A stretch of DNA of 64,000 nucleotides from Virgibacillus oceani (GTDB lineage: Bacteria > Bacillota > Bacilli > Bacillales > Amphibacillaceae), in the NCBI RefSeq assembly GCF_014638995.1, contig NZ_BMFR01000011.1:62001-126000 (forward strand), in the 5' to 3' direction. Both the position numbers and the translations under genes were made by a program. The notes beneath the pieces were generated by a model, which was not told the origin of the DNA, did not search any database, and was given only the letters and a program-made list of their open reading frames with translations. The stretch's first letter is position 1, and each line of letters begins with the position of its first letter. Shown one piece after another: positions 42,399 to 50,679 of the stretch.

Positions 42399-42576
42399 GA
42401 TCACCACCCGGGACTGATTTAAACGCTATATCACTGTCTTCCAATAATGAACGATCAAGAGCTTGCTTCTGTATCTTGGCTGACTCATACAATTCTGAAA
42501 GCTCATCATAATCACTTTCTGGGATCAGCATTCCTTTAGATTCCAACAATTGAATGATTAAAGGCTTCACTGGCAT
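42388..42576 (-). CDS. Small protein coupled to the amidase, possible GatC/AtzG-like partner
   Basis: A 62-residue protein, helical, beginning KPLIIQLLESKGMLIPESDYDEL and ending EDSDIAFKSVPGGDHVG. GGAGAAGA precedes the ATG. Its gene overlaps the amidase start. Some amidases (AtzE) and amidotransferases (GatA) need a small helical belt subunit (AtzG, GatC) that wraps the catalytic subunit; size, gene order and the acidic C-terminus fit that role, but the sequence match is not certain by eye. Confidence 0.6.
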   Translation of the reverse strand: MPVKPLIIQLLESKGMLIPESDYDELSELYESAKIQKQALDRSLLEDSDIAFKSVPGGDHVG

Positions 42577-42957
42577 CTTCTCCTTTATTTCAATGCAAAT
42601 GTGAAAGTGTGTAGCACTGTCCTATTTAGCATTGTTTAGAATTAATAGTATTAATTGTTAGGATTTTTTATGCCATGCTGTTTTGTGGCATAGTTGGAGA
42701 TGATAATGTGAGGATGGTCGATTCAGTTCTGATTTTACTTGATACGTTACTGCATTAGTTTAATTCGGTTAAAGCTGTGTAGAACAGGGGATTACTGATT
42801 ACTTCCTCCCTAATGCATCATCTAAGTGTAGTTCCTATAAAGTAGTGGGGGCAACGGGTTTATGCCTCCGCGGGTGGATGATCTAATAGCCCAACTTAGC
42901 ACTATTTTATTTTTTATATTACAATTAGTATTAAGAAAAATATTAGGAGTGACTATA
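42577..42957. other. Intergenic region, no clear gene
   Basis: No supported gene or regulatory site. It contains AAAGTAGTGGGGGC at 42839, also found near 27165, with no other similarity seen. Confidence 0.35.
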
Positions 42958-43473
42958 TTGTCTGAAAAGATTGATAGCAATAAAATGTTAAATAAGTTTC
43001 ATTCGAAAAAGGATACTGAGGAAAAAGGCGAACATAATTCACAACAAAATGATTACAGTAACAAACTAAAAAATGTTAATCCTGAAGGAGAAACACAAAA
43101 GAATCAAGAGCATTTTTCTGAAGAGAAATTTTATAAAAAGACATTGAAGTTTTCCAAGAAAATGGGTGTGAAGATTACCTACTACAGTCTTCTATTGTTC
43201 TATTCATTCAAAAGTCCTAAGACACCAAAGAAGGCTAAGTTAACTATTGCTGGTGCACTTGGATATTTAATATTACCTATTGATGCAATTCCAGACTTTA
43301 TTCCTGTTGTAGGATTTGGAGATGATCTTGCGGTGATAGTCTACGCACTTTATAAAGTAATTTCTCATATAGATGATGATATAAAAGGACAAGCACACGA
43401 AAGAATGAAAAAGCTTTTTGGAGAAAATTATGATGATAAGGATATTGATGAAAGTTTGAAACCTGTTTTTTAG
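42958..43473 (+). CDS. DUF1232 (YkvA-like) membrane-associated protein
   Basis: 171 residues from a TTG at 42958, just after TAGGAGTGACTATA; a longer frame from 42862 is unlikely. The first ~75 residues are polar and rich in Lys, Asn and Glu. The C-terminal part has the DUF1232 block GALGYLILPIDAIPDFIPVVGFGDDLAVIVYAL, a hydrophobic hairpin with the PxDxIPDxIP motif. Function unknown. The gene stands alone with its own terminator. Confidence 0.85.
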   Translation: MSEKIDSNKMLNKFHSKKDTEEKGEHNSQQNDYSNKLKNVNPEGETQKNQEHFSEEKFYKKTLKFSKKMGVKITYYSLLLFYSFKSPKTPKKAKLTIAGALGYLILPIDAIPDFIPVVGFGDDLAVIVYALYKVISHIDDDIKGQAHERMKKLFGENYDDKDIDESLKPVF

Positions 43474-43519
43474 GTCATATTTGATTTTTTATGGTATGAG
43501 GGAATAGAGTTTTCCTATA

Positions 43520-43552
43520 GGTTTGGGTGACAGCACCCAAACCTTATCTTTT
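43520..43552 (+). terminator. Terminator of the DUF1232 gene
   Basis: GGTTTGGGTG (43520-43529) pairs perfectly with CACCCAAACC (43534-43543), followed by TTATCTTTT. Confidence 0.85.
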
Positions 43553-43699
43553 ACAAGTATCTAGGAATTATTTTTTATTAAATTCTAGTATTTCATAAAC
43601 CGAATACAGTACCAAAGCAGAAGGTCTGCCCATTAGCTCTGCTGAAGAAATTGAATGAGAAGAACAGGAAATTGCTAAATTGTTAGCGGAATTCACGAA
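43553..43699. other. Intergenic stretch with decayed coding sequence
   Basis: On the plus strand GLPISSAEEIE, a stop, then EEQEIAKLLAEFTNKK can be read around 43620-43700. It looks like the 3' part of a lost gene; family unknown. Confidence 0.3.
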
Positions 43700-43752
43700 T
43701 AAAAAAATACAATGTGGATGCTAAACTATTTTACAATCCGTATTGTATTTTT
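43700..43752 (-). terminator. Terminator of the cheX-motBA operon
   Basis: AAAAATACAAT (43703-43713) pairs with ATTGTATTTTT (43742-43752); seven T residues follow on the minus strand, 60 bases past the cheX stop. Confidence 0.65.
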
Positions 43753-43810
43753 CACTTTAACCCACTTAGGTAAGATTTCCATTCACAATAAAGAGTATTT
43801 TGCAATATTC

Positions 43811-44272
43811 TCAATCCAACAACAAATAAATATCCATATCCCCCACCGCATCAAATCCAACCGTCACATGAAGCGCCTGCCTATACCCTGACAATGACGT
43901 GTCGCCCTGAATGATCGTTGGTGAGGTAATGTCCGTATTAATTCCCTCCTCTACGATGTTGGTGGAAAGACTGCCGGCAAGCATATTTCCCAGCTCCCCA
44001 CTAAACGACGCGAGCATTTCTCCTTCTAACGGCATGCCAAACATTTTCTCGCCAATAGATCCGAACACTGCCGTATCGCCTGACAAAACCAATTTGCCTC
44101 TTACATCTCCGGTAATGCCAATTAGAACGCCAAAATTTGTATGCAGTGCTTTTCCCAATAGTTGGGGCTTTGATATTTCGTGCTTGATCGGCACGACTGT
44201 TTTCAGTGATACATACGTGCCATTTAATAAATCCTTAACGATTTTATTCCTTTTATCCATTGTAATTGTCAT
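43811..44272 (-). CDS. CheX-like chemotaxis phosphatase
   Basis: A 153-residue protein of the CheC/CheX/FliY family. The centre has GVLIGITGDVRGKLVLSG and SGELGNMLAGSLSTNIVEEG, equivalent to the E-x-x-N active-site pair that removes phosphate from CheY-P. Only one such pair is seen, as in CheX. It lies 21 bases downstream of motB in a motA-motB-cheX operon, tying motor stator synthesis to signal termination. AAGGAAGGAGTG precedes the start. Confidence 0.85.
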   Translation of the reverse strand: MTITMDKRNKIVKDLLNGTYVSLKTVVPIKHEISKPQLLGKALHTNFGVLIGITGDVRGKLVLSGDTAVFGSIGEKMFGMPLEGEMLASFSGELGNMLAGSLSTNIVEEGINTDITSPTIIQGDTSLSGYRQALHVTVGFDAVGDMDIYLLLD

Positions 44273-44293
44273 GGGTTCACACTCCTTCCTTTA

Positions 44294-45064
44294 CTAAAGT
44301 TCATCCGTATTTATTTTATGATTTGGCAAAATCAGCACTTCAACACGGCGATTTTTCCGACGGTTTTCGTCATTATTGTTTGGCGCTGCCGGCTGATGCT
44401 CCCCATAGCCTTTTGCACTGAATTTCTCTGGATCAAGATCATCATTTTTTAATACGAGCTTCATGAAATTCACCGCACGGATAACACTCAGCTCCCAGTT
44501 GGAGGCAAATTGTTCGTTATGAATCGGTCTATCGTCAGTGTGCCCGCTAATGACGATTTGATGTGGCGGATCGGAATAAAGAAATTTAGAGATTTCCTTG
44601 GCGATCTCCTCACCCTTAGGCTTCACCTCGGCACTCGCAGAATCAAACGAGACATCATTGGAAATCGTAATCATCAGGCCTTCATTGGTCAATTTTGTGC
44701 CAAGCTCACGTGTCAGGTCATTCTCTTTTATATAAGAATTAATCCGCTCCTGAACCGCCTTTAATTCCTCAAGCTCACGGTTGCCCTTATCCTCATCTTT
44801 TTCCTTATCTTCCTCATCTTTCTCCAGGTCAATTGGTGTTTTTGCTGGCATCTCAACATTGCTTTCACTATGCTCAAAAATGTTATTGCCGCCAGAGAAT
44901 TCATTTTTAAACACTTGCGACAGCTCCTTATACCGCTCCACATCGACCTCACTCATTGCAAACAGGACGATGAACAGTGCGACAAGAAGCGTCAGCATGT
45001 CTGAATATGGAAGCAGCCATGATTCATTTATATGTACTTTATTGCGCTTCTTTTTCCGCTTCAT
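44294..45064 (-). CDS. motB: Flagellar stator protein MotB
   Basis: A 256-residue stator subunit. A short cytoplasmic N-terminus, one membrane helix (LLPYSDMLTLLVALFIVLFAMSEVD) with the proton-binding Asp in PYSDM, an acidic linker (~85-105, EKDEEDKEKDEDK) and a C-terminal OmpA-like peptidoglycan-binding domain (IVISGHTDDRPI, NWELSVIRAVNFM, FSAKGYGEHQP, RRVEVLI). It overlaps motA by 26 bases, with GGAGGGTCAAG within motA as its ribosome binding site. Proton (MotB) versus sodium (MotS) use cannot be decided here. Confidence 0.9.
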   Translation of the reverse strand: MKRKKKRNKVHINESWLLPYSDMLTLLVALFIVLFAMSEVDVERYKELSQVFKNEFSGGNNIFEHSESNVEMPAKTPIDLEKDEEDKEKDEDKGNRELEELKAVQERINSYIKENDLTRELGTKLTNEGLMITISNDVSFDSASAEVKPKGEEIAKEISKFLYSDPPHQIVISGHTDDRPIHNEQFASNWELSVIRAVNFMKLVLKNDDLDPEKFSAKGYGEHQPAAPNNNDENRRKNRRVEVLILPNHKINTDEL

Positions 45065-45842
45065 CTTGACCCTCCATCGCCATTTTTTCCAATTCCCTTG
45101 CTGGCAAATACGAGCTCAATTTTTCCTTAACAATTTGCGGAGATTCGCCATTAGTGATCGACAATACACCTTCAACCATCACTAATTTAATGCGGACCTC
45201 GTTCTCCGATTTTTCCTTCAGCTTATTTGCAAACGGATGCCACAGCACATATCCCGTGAAAATCCCGAGCATTGTCGCAATGAACGCCGCGGAAATCGCA
45301 TGACCAAGGGCTTCGGTATCATCCATATTGCTGAGTGCTGCAATCAGTCCAATTACCGCACCAAGCACTCCTAATGTCGGTGCATAGGTACCCGCCTGCG
45401 AAAAAATGGATGCACCTTTTTGATGGCGCTCCTCCATCGCATCAATTTTCTCCAGCATGACTTCTTTAATAAATTCGGGTGTCTGTCCATCGATGACCAA
45501 TTGCAAACCCGAGGCAAGGAAACTGTCGTTTAATTTTCCCAGTTCACTTTCAAGTGACAGAATTCCCTCTCTTCTGCTGCGTTCGGCAAGCCTTGAGAAA
45601 ACACCAATCACTTCACGCATACTACTATTCTTTTCCTTGGAAAAAACAATTTTTATTAATGTTGGTACATTTTTTAACGTACTCATCGGAAATGCGATAC
45701 ACACAGATGCCGCAGTCCCAAGCAGAATAATCAATAATGCGGCCGGGTTAATGATCGCAGCAGGACTTACTCCTTTTAAAATCATCCCTGCTCCAATTCC
45801 GATAATCCCAAGCAAAATTCCGATTATTGACGCCTTATCCAT
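45039..45842 (-). CDS. motA: Flagellar stator protein MotA
   Basis: A 267-residue membrane protein with four helices: segments IIGILLGIIGIGAGMILKG, PAALLIILLGTAASVCIAF, GTYAPTLGVLGAVIGLIAAL and AISAAFIATMLGIFTGYVLWHPFANKLK. The cytoplasmic loop between helices 2 and 3 carries charged residues that contact FliG. It forms the ion channel of the stator with MotB. GGGGGTTACG precedes the ATG. First gene of the operon; a SigD-like -10 element lies about 45 bases upstream. Confidence 0.9.
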   Translation of the reverse strand: MDKASIIGILLGIIGIGAGMILKGVSPAAIINPAALLIILLGTAASVCIAFPMSTLKNVPTLIKIVFSKEKNSSMREVIGVFSRLAERSRREGILSLESELGKLNDSFLASGLQLVIDGQTPEFIKEVMLEKIDAMEERHQKGASIFSQAGTYAPTLGVLGAVIGLIAALSNMDDTEALGHAISAAFIATMLGIFTGYVLWHPFANKLKEKSENEVRIKLVMVEGVLSITNGESPQIVKEKLSSYLPARELEKMAMEGQDEAEKEAQ

Positions 45843-45886
45843 TTCGTAACCCCCATTGCAGTTTAATGCATAGTTTGATAGTTACA

Positions 45887-45894
45887 TTATCGGC
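45887..45894 (-). promoter_or_regulatory. SigD-type -10 element candidate for motA
   Basis: GCCGATAA on the minus strand matches the SigD -10 consensus GCCGATAT at seven of eight positions. The expected TAAA 15 bases upstream is not present, so support is partial. Confidence 0.4.
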
Positions 45895-46003
45895 AAATTC
45901 AAGCTCGATCTGAATAGTAATGAGGCAATTTTATACAGATTTCGACAGTTTTTATGTATTTGTATATATTTTTCTATTTAACTATTAATTTTTTCCAATT
46001 TCG

Positions 46004-46012
46004 TGCTATAAT
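46004..46012 (+). promoter_or_regulatory. Extended -10 promoter of the LysM/NlpC gene
   Basis: TGCTATAAT at 46004-46012 gives a consensus TATAAT with an extended TGn, 50 bases before the TTG start. A clear -35 box is lacking. Confidence 0.55.
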
Positions 46013-46061
46013 GGTAGAAATCTGAAGTTCACTATATAGAATAGAGGGAGGAATAAGAAAA

Positions 46062-47117
46062 TTGGCGAATAAAAAGTTGTTCTTTTCAGTAACCGCAAGT
46101 GCAATAATTGCATCGGCATTTGTAGCTGCTGATGAAGCAGAGGCAGCGTCGTATAAGGTTAAAAGTGGAGATTCATTATGGTCCATCGCACAGAAATATA
46201 ACACGAGTGTTGCATCATTAAAGTCCATTAACAATCTATCAAACGACATTATTTTCCCGAATCAGGTATTGGAAACAGATAAAAAACAATCGTCAACAAA
46301 ACCTGCTGATAATGCATCTACTAACAATAAAACTACTACATATACAGTAAAACCAGGCGATACATTAAGCGGAATCGCATTTAAACATAATATTTCATTA
46401 GCAGATTTGATGAAGTGGAATAACTTGGACTCGACACTGATTTATCCAGGGAACGTATTTAAGGTGAGTGCAGGATCAGGTTCCAGTTCCGATTCAAGCT
46501 CGAATAATGGCGGAAATACAAGCAAACCACCTAAGGAACAGGTAGGATCAGCAAAGGTGTACACTGTCAAATCAGGTGACACCCTATCAGGAATTGCTTC
46601 ACGAAATGGCGTGACAGTGTCTGAATTGAAGAAATGGAATGGCTTGAGCTCCGATTTAATCCTAATCGGCCAAAAATTAAATATCGGCAGTGATGGTGCT
46701 GCTGCAGACTCAGGATCAAGTGCCGGGTCTAATGATGCACCAGCCGATGTTGACTACAATGTTAACAAGCTAATCAGCGTTGCCAAAAGCATGTCTGGCG
46801 TAAACTATCAATGGGGCGGTTCCACACCAGCAGGATTCGACTGCAGCGGATTTATTTACTATACGTATAAAAAGGCCGGCATGAGCATTAGCCGCCTGTC
46901 CAGCGGAGGATACTACAACCGCTCATTCTACGTAAACAAGCCAGTACCCGGCGATCTCGTATTCTTTGAAAATACGTATAAATCCGGCATCTCCCATCTA
47001 GGAATCTATTTAGGCGGAAATCAATTTATTCATGCAGGATCAAGCGGCGTGCAAATCAGCAGCCTGAGCAGCTCGTATTGGAGCAAGCATTTTGACGGGT
47101 ATAAGCGATTTTATTAA
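46062..47117 (+). CDS. Secreted cell wall endopeptidase with three LysM domains and NlpC/P60 domain (LytE-like)
   Basis: 351 residues from a TTG after GGAGGGAGGAATAAG. Signal peptide KLFFSVTASAIIASAFVAA with cleavage near EAEAA-S. Three LysM repeats bind peptidoglycan: YKVKSGDSLWSIAQKYN (~30), YTVKPGDTLSGIAFKHN (~93) and YTVKSGDTLSGIASRNG (~167), joined by Ser/Asn-rich linkers. The NlpC/P60 domain (~235-350) has Cys in PAGFDCSGFIYY, His in SGISHLGIYLGGN and a third polar residue in FIHAG. It cuts D-gamma-Glu-diaminopimelate bonds during growth or cell separation. Organisation equals Bacillus LytE. Confidence 0.92.
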   Translation: MANKKLFFSVTASAIIASAFVAADEAEAASYKVKSGDSLWSIAQKYNTSVASLKSINNLSNDIIFPNQVLETDKKQSSTKPADNASTNNKTTTYTVKPGDTLSGIAFKHNISLADLMKWNNLDSTLIYPGNVFKVSAGSGSSSDSSSNNGGNTSKPPKEQVGSAKVYTVKSGDTLSGIASRNGVTVSELKKWNGLSSDLILIGQKLNIGSDGAAADSGSSAGSNDAPADVDYNVNKLISVAKSMSGVNYQWGGSTPAGFDCSGFIYYTYKKAGMSISRLSSGGYYNRSFYVNKPVPGDLVFFENTYKSGISHLGIYLGGNQFIHAGSSGVQISSLSSSYWSKHFDGYKRFY

Positions 47118-47176
47118 AATGTATTAGGTTTATGAAAAGCCGGCTTTTGGTTAAATTTTATAAAGGGCCGGTTAGG

Positions 47177-47206
47177 GACTCCAGCATGTGGCTGGAGTCT
47201 TTTTTT
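47177..47206 (+). terminator. Strong terminator after the LysM/NlpC gene
   Basis: GACTCCAGC (47177-47185) pairs with GCTGGAGTC (47191-47199), then seven T residues. It lies between the gene and the tandem array, so the array is not in this transcript. Confidence 0.9.
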
Positions 47207-47224
47207 GTTGGTGGTGATGGGGGG

Positions 47225-48047
47225 CTCGTGTGGAGTTATGGCTTGCTCGGGTGCGGGCGGGCTCGCTCGAGTGCGGCGCGTTATCGCTCGAGTGCAGTGC
47301 ATCCTCGCTCGAGTGCGGCGCGGGCTCGCTCGAGTGCGGCGCGTTATCGCTCGAGTACAGCGGGGGCTCGCTCGAGTGCGGGGCGGGCTCGCTCGAGTGC
47401 GGCGCGGGCTCGCTCGAGTGCGGCGCGTTCTCGCTCGAGTGCAGCGCGTTATCGCTCGAGTGCGGCGCGGGCTCGCTCGAGTGCGGGGCGGGCTCGCTCG
47501 AGTGCGGCGCGGGCTCGCTCGAGTGCAGCGCGTTCTCGCTCGAGTTCAGCGCGGGCTCGCTCGAGTGCGGGGCGTTCTCGCTCGAGTGCGGCGCGTTCTC
47601 GCTCGAGTGTGGGGCGTTCTCGCTCGAGTTCAGCGGGGGCTCGCTCGAGTGCGGCGCGGGCTCGCTCGAGTTCGGCGCGGGCTCGCTCGGGTGCGGGGCG
47701 TTCTCGCTCGGGTGCGGCGCGTTCTCGCTCGAGTACGGCGCGTTCTCGCTCGAGTGCAGTGCATCCTCGCTCGAGTATGGGGCGTTCTCGCTCGAGTGCA
47801 GTGCATCCTCGCTCGAGTATGGGGCATTCTCGCTCGAGTTCAGCACGTTCTCGCTCGAGTTCAGCGCGTTCTCGCTCGAGTTCAGCAAGTTCTCGCTCGA
47901 GTGCAGCGCGTTCTCGCTCGAGTGCGGCGCGTTCTCGCTCGAGTGCGGCGCGTTCTCGCTCGAGTGCGGCGCGTTCTCGCTCGAGTTCAGCGCGTTCTCG
48001 CTCGAGTGCGGTGCATCCTCGCTCGAGTGAACAGCATCTCGCTCAGA
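47225..48047. repeat. Tandem array 1: 37 copies of a 21-bp repeat with CTCGCTCGAGT core
   Basis: CTCGAG-centred cores occur at exact 21-base steps from 47266 to 48022 (36 intervals, no indel), with degenerate copies at each end. Each unit is a fixed core CTCGCTCGAGT plus a 10-base variable part drawn from a few alternatives, such as GCGGCGCGTT, GCAGTGCATC and TCAGCGCGGG. GC content is far above the surroundings. Because 21 is divisible by three, several long ORFs run through it in many frames (for example RSSAARS or SLECGAF heptads); none has a convincing ribosome binding site. It lies between the ends of two convergent genes. Confidence 0.95.
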
Positions 48048-48076
48048 CGAGGTGCAGGCTGCAATATACTCATCAA

Positions 48077-49027
48077 TTAATTCCTATACCACCTCTTACT
48101 CCTGCTATCGTAATTTAGATCTGAACTTTTTAATACCCTTGTGGCAGTATTTCTAGAGGATAATTGTAAAAACCGCATACACTCTGAATTAGTTATCCAT
48201 GGTCTGATCAGCAATAAATAGTCATTCAACGCGCGCTTATGAGCATATTTCGAGCGGATACCGCATGTTCTGCACTCCCAATTATTATAAATGCGCTTCA
48301 TCCCTAACCGTCCACATCCAGGACATTGCACCCCTGTAACTATATCCTTCTCCAAAACACCGTACTTCCGTAATATATCAATATCAAATTCACGACACGC
48401 ACGTAGAATCATTTCCCCTATTCTCCGGTTCTCCATCCTTTTATGACCGCCATGTGCATATTTTTCATCTATCTCTATTATCTTCATAGGTATATATTCG
48501 CCATGCATCACCACCTCGGAAATAGCCTGCTTGTCTCCATTGACTTTAATAATGGTGGAAGGTTCACTTATCGCAATTAAATAATGTACAGGAATGTTAT
48601 GATAATTGTGTTCATGCAGCCAGTTGGTGAGTTTGAGCTTGCTGGTTTCAGCTTGTGTGATGGGATAGCGGAACCCTGTATCAATATCGCCGTTATTGCG
48701 GATACATTGTTTGAAGGTTGTATCAAAGGTAATAGTTCCATCAAAATTCTTAATTTCAATTGGAAAAATGGCATGGGGTGTAATGATCACGGAATCTAAT
48801 TGGAAGGTCTTCCCGTTAACTGCTAAGCAAACATCGTGGAGTATCGTGTGGTTTCCGGGGAGCAGATCGAGATGATAATCAACTTTTTGCTCTCCGATAT
48901 ATCCTTTATATCGATTGGCAGCTTCGTGCTGCATGTCAGAGAGTTTTTTAAATTGTGGTGATAATCGTGGAATAATTGCATCAAGCTTTTGAAGAGGTAG
49001 TGGTTTATTACGTTTTTTGATAATCAT
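48077..49027 (-). CDS. NERD domain protein with zinc ribbon
   Basis: A 316-residue protein with an N-terminal NERD (nuclease-related) domain (~35-150): YIGEQKVDYHLDLLP, TILHDVCLAVNGKTFQLDSVIITPHAIFPIEIKNFDGTI with the Asp and E-x-K of a PD-(D/E)XK-like core. A C-terminal zinc ribbon follows: CPGCGRLGMKRIYNN with a second Cys pair CRTCG. AAAAGGAGCATGCA precedes the ATG. The role is uncertain; such proteins are thought to process DNA. It stands alone and ends beside the tandem array. Confidence 0.88.
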   Translation of the reverse strand: MIIKKRNKPLPLQKLDAIIPRLSPQFKKLSDMQHEAANRYKGYIGEQKVDYHLDLLPGNHTILHDVCLAVNGKTFQLDSVIITPHAIFPIEIKNFDGTITFDTTFKQCIRNNGDIDTGFRYPITQAETSKLKLTNWLHEHNYHNIPVHYLIAISEPSTIIKVNGDKQAISEVVMHGEYIPMKIIEIDEKYAHGGHKRMENRRIGEMILRACREFDIDILRKYGVLEKDIVTGVQCPGCGRLGMKRIYNNWECRTCGIRSKYAHKRALNDYLLLIRPWITNSECMRFLQLSSRNTATRVLKSSDLNYDSRSKRWYRN

Positions 49028-49360
49028 TGCATGCTCCTTTTAATTAATTGTATTAGACTTATTAAGGATTACCCTCACAGTCTATTCCCTTGCCAATTGT
49101 GTCAATATGCTAAGCTCCTCGTTTCTAATTCTGTATTAATAGGTTGACTCGAATACTTTTTTAACAGATTATAAGAACGTTCAAAGTTATCAAACCTTTG
49201 CCTCCAACGAATTCCCAATATACGATACACCCCTTTTAAAATTATCAACAACCAAGATGTTAAAAAATGAACATCCATTATATAAATAAAATTATAATAC
49301 AAAATTCCCATTGAATCCATAATCTGCGCATTTAAATTAGAACTGGTTATTGATAAAATA

Positions 49361-49395
49361 AAAGGTTTTCTGCAAGTGCAGAGAACCTTTTATTT
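49361..49395. terminator. Bidirectional terminator
   Basis: AAAGGTTTTCTGC (49361-49373) pairs with GCAGAGAACCTTT (49378-49390), with A- and T-rich flanks on both sides. It ends the sugar ABC operon coming from the right on the minus strand. Confidence 0.7.
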
Positions 49396-49489
49396 AGCTA
49401 AATTTTGACTGAATTAATCGTTTAAGTCTAACTCATCGTGATTTCCAATAAATACGAACCTCATAAAATTCCATGTTACTTATCACGTA

Positions 49490-49665
49490 CCGGCCACTTT
49501 AATGCATTGCGCACTTATCAGGGGTCATTGTGCGATCAGTCCCAGGTATTGCGCGCTTATCTCGGTTAATCAGGTTTAATCCAAGTAACGCCAAGCACCA
49601 CCAAGTTTTTCGCGCGTTCGTTGCACATAATCGCGCGCCTAAATGCCATTTCAACCTGCCCCCAA
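49490..49665. repeat. Degenerate TTGCGC-type intergenic repeats
   Basis: Irregular copies of a short GC-rich word in AT-rich text: ATTGCGCACTTATCAG, ATTGTGCGATCAG, ATTGCGCGCTTATCTC, TTTCGCGCGTTCG and AATCGCGCGCC, spaced roughly 20-30 bases. A similar cluster lies at 62690-62825. Both are directly at 3' ends of genes. Confidence 0.55.
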
Positions 49666-49679
49666 GCACACAAAGCACC

Positions 49680-50648
49680 TTAAGCCCACCACATATCCGC
49701 TGGAGACTCTTCTATATTAACTCCCTTCAAATTCCTAACCGCTGCCTTAAACCCTTCATCAATCGACATGATCGGATCCTCATGCTCGATGCTGATCACA
49801 TAATCATAGCCATATGTTCTGAGTGCGCTGACAATGTTGGACCATTCCTGGCTGCTGTGACCGTAGCCTACTGAGCGGAATGTCCATGCGCGGGTTTGCA
49901 CGTTGGAATATGGCTGCATGTCGGTCAGTCCATACATGTTGACATTGTCCTGGTCGATGTACGTATCCTTGGCATGGAAATGGTGGATGGCATTTTCCTT
50001 GCCAAGAATTTTAATCGCTGCAACTGGGTCGATCCCTTGCCACCATAGATGGCTTGGGTCGAGATTGGCTCCGATTGCATCATTGGTTGCTTCTCGTAAT
50101 TTAAGCATGGTATATGGTGTATGGACAAGAAAGCCTGCGTGCAGCTCCAAACCGACTTTTACACCGTGGTCTTTGGCAAATTGTCCTTGCTCTTTCCAGT
50201 ATGGGATGAGCTTGTTTTCCCATTGCCATTTAAAAATATCCGAGTACTCCGTTGGCCAAGGTGTGACCGGCCAATTTGCATACCGTGACTCCTCATTGGA
50301 ACCTGGTACTCCAGAAAATGTATTGACCACAGGAACATCCATCAATTCCGCCAATTTAACGGTTTTGACAAACGTTTCGTGTGCGTTTTTTGCTACATCT
50401 TTGTTTGGCGATACCGGATTGTCATGGCAGCTGAACGCACTGATTGTCAGCCCGCGCGAATGAATTTTGTCAAGATATTCTTTTCGCTTATCTTCACTTT
50501 CCAATAATGCATCCAGGTCACAGTGCGCGTTCCCGGGATTTCCCCCAGTGCCTATTTCAACGGCCTGCAATCCTGCATCCTGCACATAATCCAGCATGTC
50601 ATCCAATGATTTTTCCGAAAACAAAACAGTAAATACTCCTAGTTTCAT
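49680..50648 (-). CDS. Sugar phosphate isomerase/epimerase (TIM barrel, xylose isomerase-like)
   Basis: A 322-residue TIM-barrel enzyme of the AP-endonuclease 2/xylose isomerase-like family. Metal ligands appear in order: ISAFSCHDNPVSP, VGLELHAGFLVHTPYT (Glu), IGANLDPSHLWWQG (Asp, His) and ISIEHEDPIMSIDEG (Glu). It starts MKLGVFTVLFSEKSLDDML. It probably isomerises or epimerises, or hydrates, an oxidised sugar made by the Gfo/Idh/MocA dehydrogenases upstream. Last gene of the operon. Confidence 0.88.
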   Translation of the reverse strand: MKLGVFTVLFSEKSLDDMLDYVQDAGLQAVEIGTGGNPGNAHCDLDALLESEDKRKEYLDKIHSRGLTISAFSCHDNPVSPNKDVAKNAHETFVKTVKLAELMDVPVVNTFSGVPGSNEESRYANWPVTPWPTEYSDIFKWQWENKLIPYWKEQGQFAKDHGVKVGLELHAGFLVHTPYTMLKLREATNDAIGANLDPSHLWWQGIDPVAAIKILGKENAIHHFHAKDTYIDQDNVNMYGLTDMQPYSNVQTRAWTFRSVGYGHSSQEWSNIVSALRTYGYDYVISIEHEDPIMSIDEGFKAAVRNLKGVNIEESPADMWWA

Positions 50649-50679
50649 CTACACTCACTCCCGCTTAAATTTTTTCCTT

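Noticed and set aside
28794-42576. Cobalamin-dependent ethanolamine or propanediol compartment
   Set aside because: No EutBC, PduCDE, reactivase or cobalamin genes are present in the locus.
47132-48118. Long ORFs (up to 328 codons) across tandem array 1 in several frames on both strands
   Set aside because: A 21-base repeat without stops is open in many frames at once. The low-complexity products, lack of ribosome binding sites and strong terminator before the array make real coding unlikely.
49102-49320. 72-codon minus-strand ORF (MDSMGILYYNFIYIMD...)
   Set aside because: No ribosome binding site, no family resemblance and AT-rich composition; probably chance.
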